Positions 62,045 to 64,000 of a stretch of DNA of 64,000 bases are shown piece after piece (position 1 is the stretch's first letter; the number at the start of each line of letters is the position of its first letter). The notes under the pieces are model-generated. The model was not told where the DNA came from. It searched no databases and saw only the letters and a list, made by a program, of their open reading frames with translations. A program made the translations under genes and the position numbers. The stretch lies in assembly GCF_000369065.1 (NCBI RefSeq), contig NZ_KB849812.1, positions 254,804 to 318,803 of the forward strand, given 5' to 3'. Source of the stretch: Acinetobacter haemolyticus CIP 64.3 = MTCC 9819. GTDB taxonomy: Bacteria > Pseudomonadota > Gammaproteobacteria > Pseudomonadales > Moraxellaceae.

Positions 62045-63333
62045 GCAGATTGCTCCACTGTTTGTGCACTGTCTGCTGTTAATGCTGCAAAACCTTGTTT
62101 TAAAATATCGAGACCTTGACGGAATTGCTCAGCAGGAATGGTTAACGGATATAGGAAACGAATAACATTACCGTATTTACCACAAGTGAGAATCAATAAA
62201 CCATGTTCCATTGCATAAGTTTGTACTGCTTTTGCTTGCTCCGCTGTTTCTAGCTCGGCAGCGACCATTGAACCCAAAGCACGAATTTGAGTAACAACTT
62301 CACCGGAAGCCTGTTGAATTTCTTTTAAAACAGTAACCAACGCTGCACCCAGTTGATTGGCACGCTCACATAAATTTTCTTCTTCGATTGCATCAATCAC
62401 CGCATGCGCAGCAGCAACCGCGATTGGGCTACCTGCATACGTGCCCCCTAAACCGCCTGGGTTTGGTGCATCCATCACTTCAGCACGCCCCACTACACCT
62501 GAGATAGGGAAACCACCACCCAAGCTTTTCGCCATCGTGATCAAATCTGCTTTGGTTTCATAATGATTCATGGCAAATAATTTGCCTGTACGGGCAAAAC
62601 CAGATTGCACTTCATCTGCAACCAATAAAATACCGTGTTTATCACATAGCACACGTAAGCGCTTTAAGAACTCGGCAGGTACAACGTTAAAACCACCTTC
62701 ACCTTGTACAGGTTCAAGCACAATTGCCGCGACATCATGTGGGGCAATATCTTCGCTAAAAATATCTTCAACACTTTCAATCGCTGCTGCAACTGAAATA
62801 CCTTTTTCTGGCACTGGATAACGCGCATGAAATACACCTGCTGGCATCACACCAAAGTCACGCTTATACGGTGCTGTTTTACCAGTCATTGCCATCGTCA
62901 TAAATGAACGACCATGGAAACCATTGCCAAACGTAATGATACCGTGACGACCGGTATATGAACGTGCAATCTTCACCGCATTTTCAACAGCTTCTGCACC
63001 TGTGGTGAAAAATGCCGTTTTCGCTGCACCTGCGATCGGCGCACGTTGATTAATGCGTTCAGCCAAAGCCACATAACTTTCATAAGGTGTCACTTGATAA
63101 GCCGTATGGGTAAATTTAGTCAGTTGCTCTGTGACAGCAGCGATCACTTTTGGATGGCGATGACCTGTATTGAGTACCGCAATACCCCCAGCAAAATCGA
63201 TATATGGTTTACCTTCCTTGTCCCAAATCGTTGCATTTTCAGCTTTTTCTGCATACCACTGACACATCACACCGACACCACGTGGCGTTGCTTGCTGTTT
63301 ACGTATATTCAGTGCAGAATGTTGAGCGTCCAT
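62041..63333 (-). CDS. gabT: 4-aminobutyrate aminotransferase
   Basis: A PLP enzyme that transfers the amino group of GABA to 2-oxoglutarate. The 430-residue class III aminotransferase has FFTTGAEAVENAVKIARSYTGR for PLP phosphate, EPVQGEGGFNVVP, LLVADEVQSGFARTGKLFA with the Asp that binds the pyridine N, and LITMAKSLGGGFPISGVVG with the PLP Lys. GAGGG lies 7 bases before the ATG at 63333. First gene of gabTD, divergent from a MocR-type regulator. 5-aminovalerate is an alternative substrate. Confidence 0.94.
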   Translation of the reverse strand: MDAQHSALNIRKQQATPRGVGVMCQWYAEKAENATIWDKEGKPYIDFAGGIAVLNTGHRHPKVIAAVTEQLTKFTHTAYQVTPYESYVALAERINQRAPIAGAAKTAFFTTGAEAVENAVKIARSYTGRHGIITFGNGFHGRSFMTMAMTGKTAPYKRDFGVMPAGVFHARYPVPEKGISVAAAIESVEDIFSEDIAPHDVAAIVLEPVQGEGGFNVVPAEFLKRLRVLCDKHGILLVADEVQSGFARTGKLFAMNHYETKADLITMAKSLGGGFPISGVVGRAEVMDAPNPGGLGGTYAGSPIAVAAAHAVIDAIEEENLCERANQLGAALVTVLKEIQQASGEVVTQIRALGSMVAAELETAEQAKAVQTYAMEHGLLILTCGKYGNVIRFLYPLTIPAEQFRQGLDILKQGFAALTADSAQTVEQSA

Positions 63334-63359
63334 TTGATTCCCTCATATTTCATCATCAG

Positions 63360-63429
63360 TTACAGCTTTGGTCTTACATCCTAGGAGTCGATTTTTGGGA
63401 TGCGATACAATGGCTGCCTATAGCTGTAA
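63360..63429. promoter_or_regulatory. Inverted repeat in the gabT/gabR divergent promoter region
   Basis: TTACAGCT (63360-63367) and AGCTGTAA (63422-63429) form a perfect 8-bp inverted repeat 54 bases apart, between the divergent start codons. They could be half-sites for the encoded MocR-type regulator, which as a dimer contacts separated sites. GATACAATGG at 63402-63411 lies between them. Confidence 0.4.
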
Positions 63430-63487
63430 TTTCGCTCGTCTAATGGCAAGTGACGAGAGCCATTTTTAAACTGTAGGAGAGAGCCAA

Positions 63488-64000
63488 TTGCGTAGCTTAC
63501 TTGGAGATCATTTACTGCAAAGACTCCAACAAGACACTGAAGGGAAACTACATCAACGTCTTTTCCGTTGTCTGCGTGCTGCAATTATGGATGGTGTGAT
63601 CCAACCGATGACGCGTCTACCTGCGTCACGTGATTTAGCTAGCGAAATTCATGTCTCTCGAAATACCGTATTGAGTGCTTATGAACAGTTGCAAGCGGAA
63701 GGTTATTTAGAAGCACGCACGGGACATGGCACTTGGGTCGCTGAAAAACTGCCTGAAACCTTTTTAAACAGCAGAAATAAAAATAAGAAGGCTGAGATAG
63801 CTCATATTGAAAGCTCTTATGCTTTATCACAGCGTGGCTCAAACTTATTGGGTTATGCGGCAGCTTCACCCCATCAATGGGGAGCGTTTGTGCCGGGCGC
63901 ACCCGATGTGACTGAGTTTCCCCACCATATCTTTAGTCGCATTCAAGCACGTTTGAGTCGTGAACCTGATGTCAATCGACTGATTTATAGCAATGCAGGG
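63488..64000 (+). CDS. MocR/GabR-family regulator, truncated at the window end
   Basis: The first 171 residues of a GntR/MocR regulator. An N-terminal winged helix (LHQRLFRCLRAAIMDGVI, TRLPASRDLASEIHVSRNTVLSAYEQLQAEGY, then GHGTWV) is followed by the start of a fold-type-I aminotransferase-like domain (WGAFVPGAPDVTEFP). The reading frame continues past base 64000. Translation starts at TTG 63488 with TAGGAG 8 bases upstream. Divergence from gabTD makes it the likely GABA-responsive regulator (GabR-like), although PdxR-like specificity is possible. Confidence 0.88.
   Translation, partial: MRSLLGDHLLQRLQQDTEGKLHQRLFRCLRAAIMDGVIQPMTRLPASRDLASEIHVSRNTVLSAYEQLQAEGYLEARTGHGTWVAEKLPETFLNSRNKNKKAEIAHIESSYALSQRGSNLLGYAAASPHQWGAFVPGAPDVTEFPHHIFSRIQARLSREPDVNRLIYSNAG

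Overview
The window is an AT-rich chromosomal segment from a gammaproteobacterium, most probably Acinetobacter. The strongest pointer is the 295-residue protein at 25085-25972, which matches what I know of the Acinetobacter fatty acyl-CoA reductase Acr1 along nearly its whole length. Other pointers are the penicillin-binding protein 3 with its active serine at residue 336, the dispersed histidine genes, a phosphotransferase-type homoserine kinase, and a rsmH-ftsL-ftsI cluster without mraZ. I see no insertion sequence, integrase, prophage or CRISPR array. Nearly all of it looks like ordinary core and soft-core chromosome.

Layout. 1-3112: division and wall genes rsmH-ftsL-ftsI, running left into what is probably murE. 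3313-5005: a sulfate-binding protein diverging from a small secreted protein across a palindrome-rich gap. 5112-8910: gltX, then tRNA-Ala, three identical tRNA-Glu genes and an amino-acid permease. 8931-12219: two uncharacterised proteins and a small zinc-ribbon membrane protein. 12244-20726: a heavy-metal efflux region with czcD, czcCBA, two czcI-like periplasmic proteins and a tiny secreted protein; both czcI copies carry the same upstream palindrome. 20869-26996: a lipoprotein, ettA, an O-acetylhomoserine sulfhydrylase, acr1 and an HD-domain protein. 27097-30825: a LysR/SDR divergent pair and an azlCD exporter with an AraC regulator. 30986-37602: tex, ompR-envZ and an acetyl-CoA hydrolase/transferase.

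37739-48360 holds a membrane-anchored protein, a Cys-rich lipoprotein, two tRNA-Phe genes, hisB-hisH, hisA and hisF, interleaved with DUF805, SulP, EamA, DUF4870, cold-shock/DUF1294 and thrB genes. 48361-52760: a membrane fatty-acid hydroxylase diverging from an AraC-type regulator, then aqpZ, a small protein and a DNA/RNA endonuclease. 52914-57322: kup, tRNA-Ser, tRNA-Thr, and a methyltransferase/FAD-oxidoreductase pair. 57758-64000: pirin, a YcaC-like hydrolase and a LysR gene, then gabTD diverging from a MocR-type regulator cut off by the window end.

The more unusual signals are regulatory. (i) Two pairs of TATTGAC repeats, each spaced exactly 22 bp, flank the fatty-acid hydroxylase gene. 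(ii) The sulP leader has mutually exclusive hairpins followed by a T-rich tract. (iii) The two czcI-like genes share a TGTAAT-N3-ATTACA palindrome. (iv) A possible small RNA lies next to pirin. (v) Three consecutive hairpins separate czcA from czcD. Several genes appear to use TTG or GTG starts, chosen here from Shine-Dalgarno position and family N-termini. All calls come from reading the sequence without database searches.
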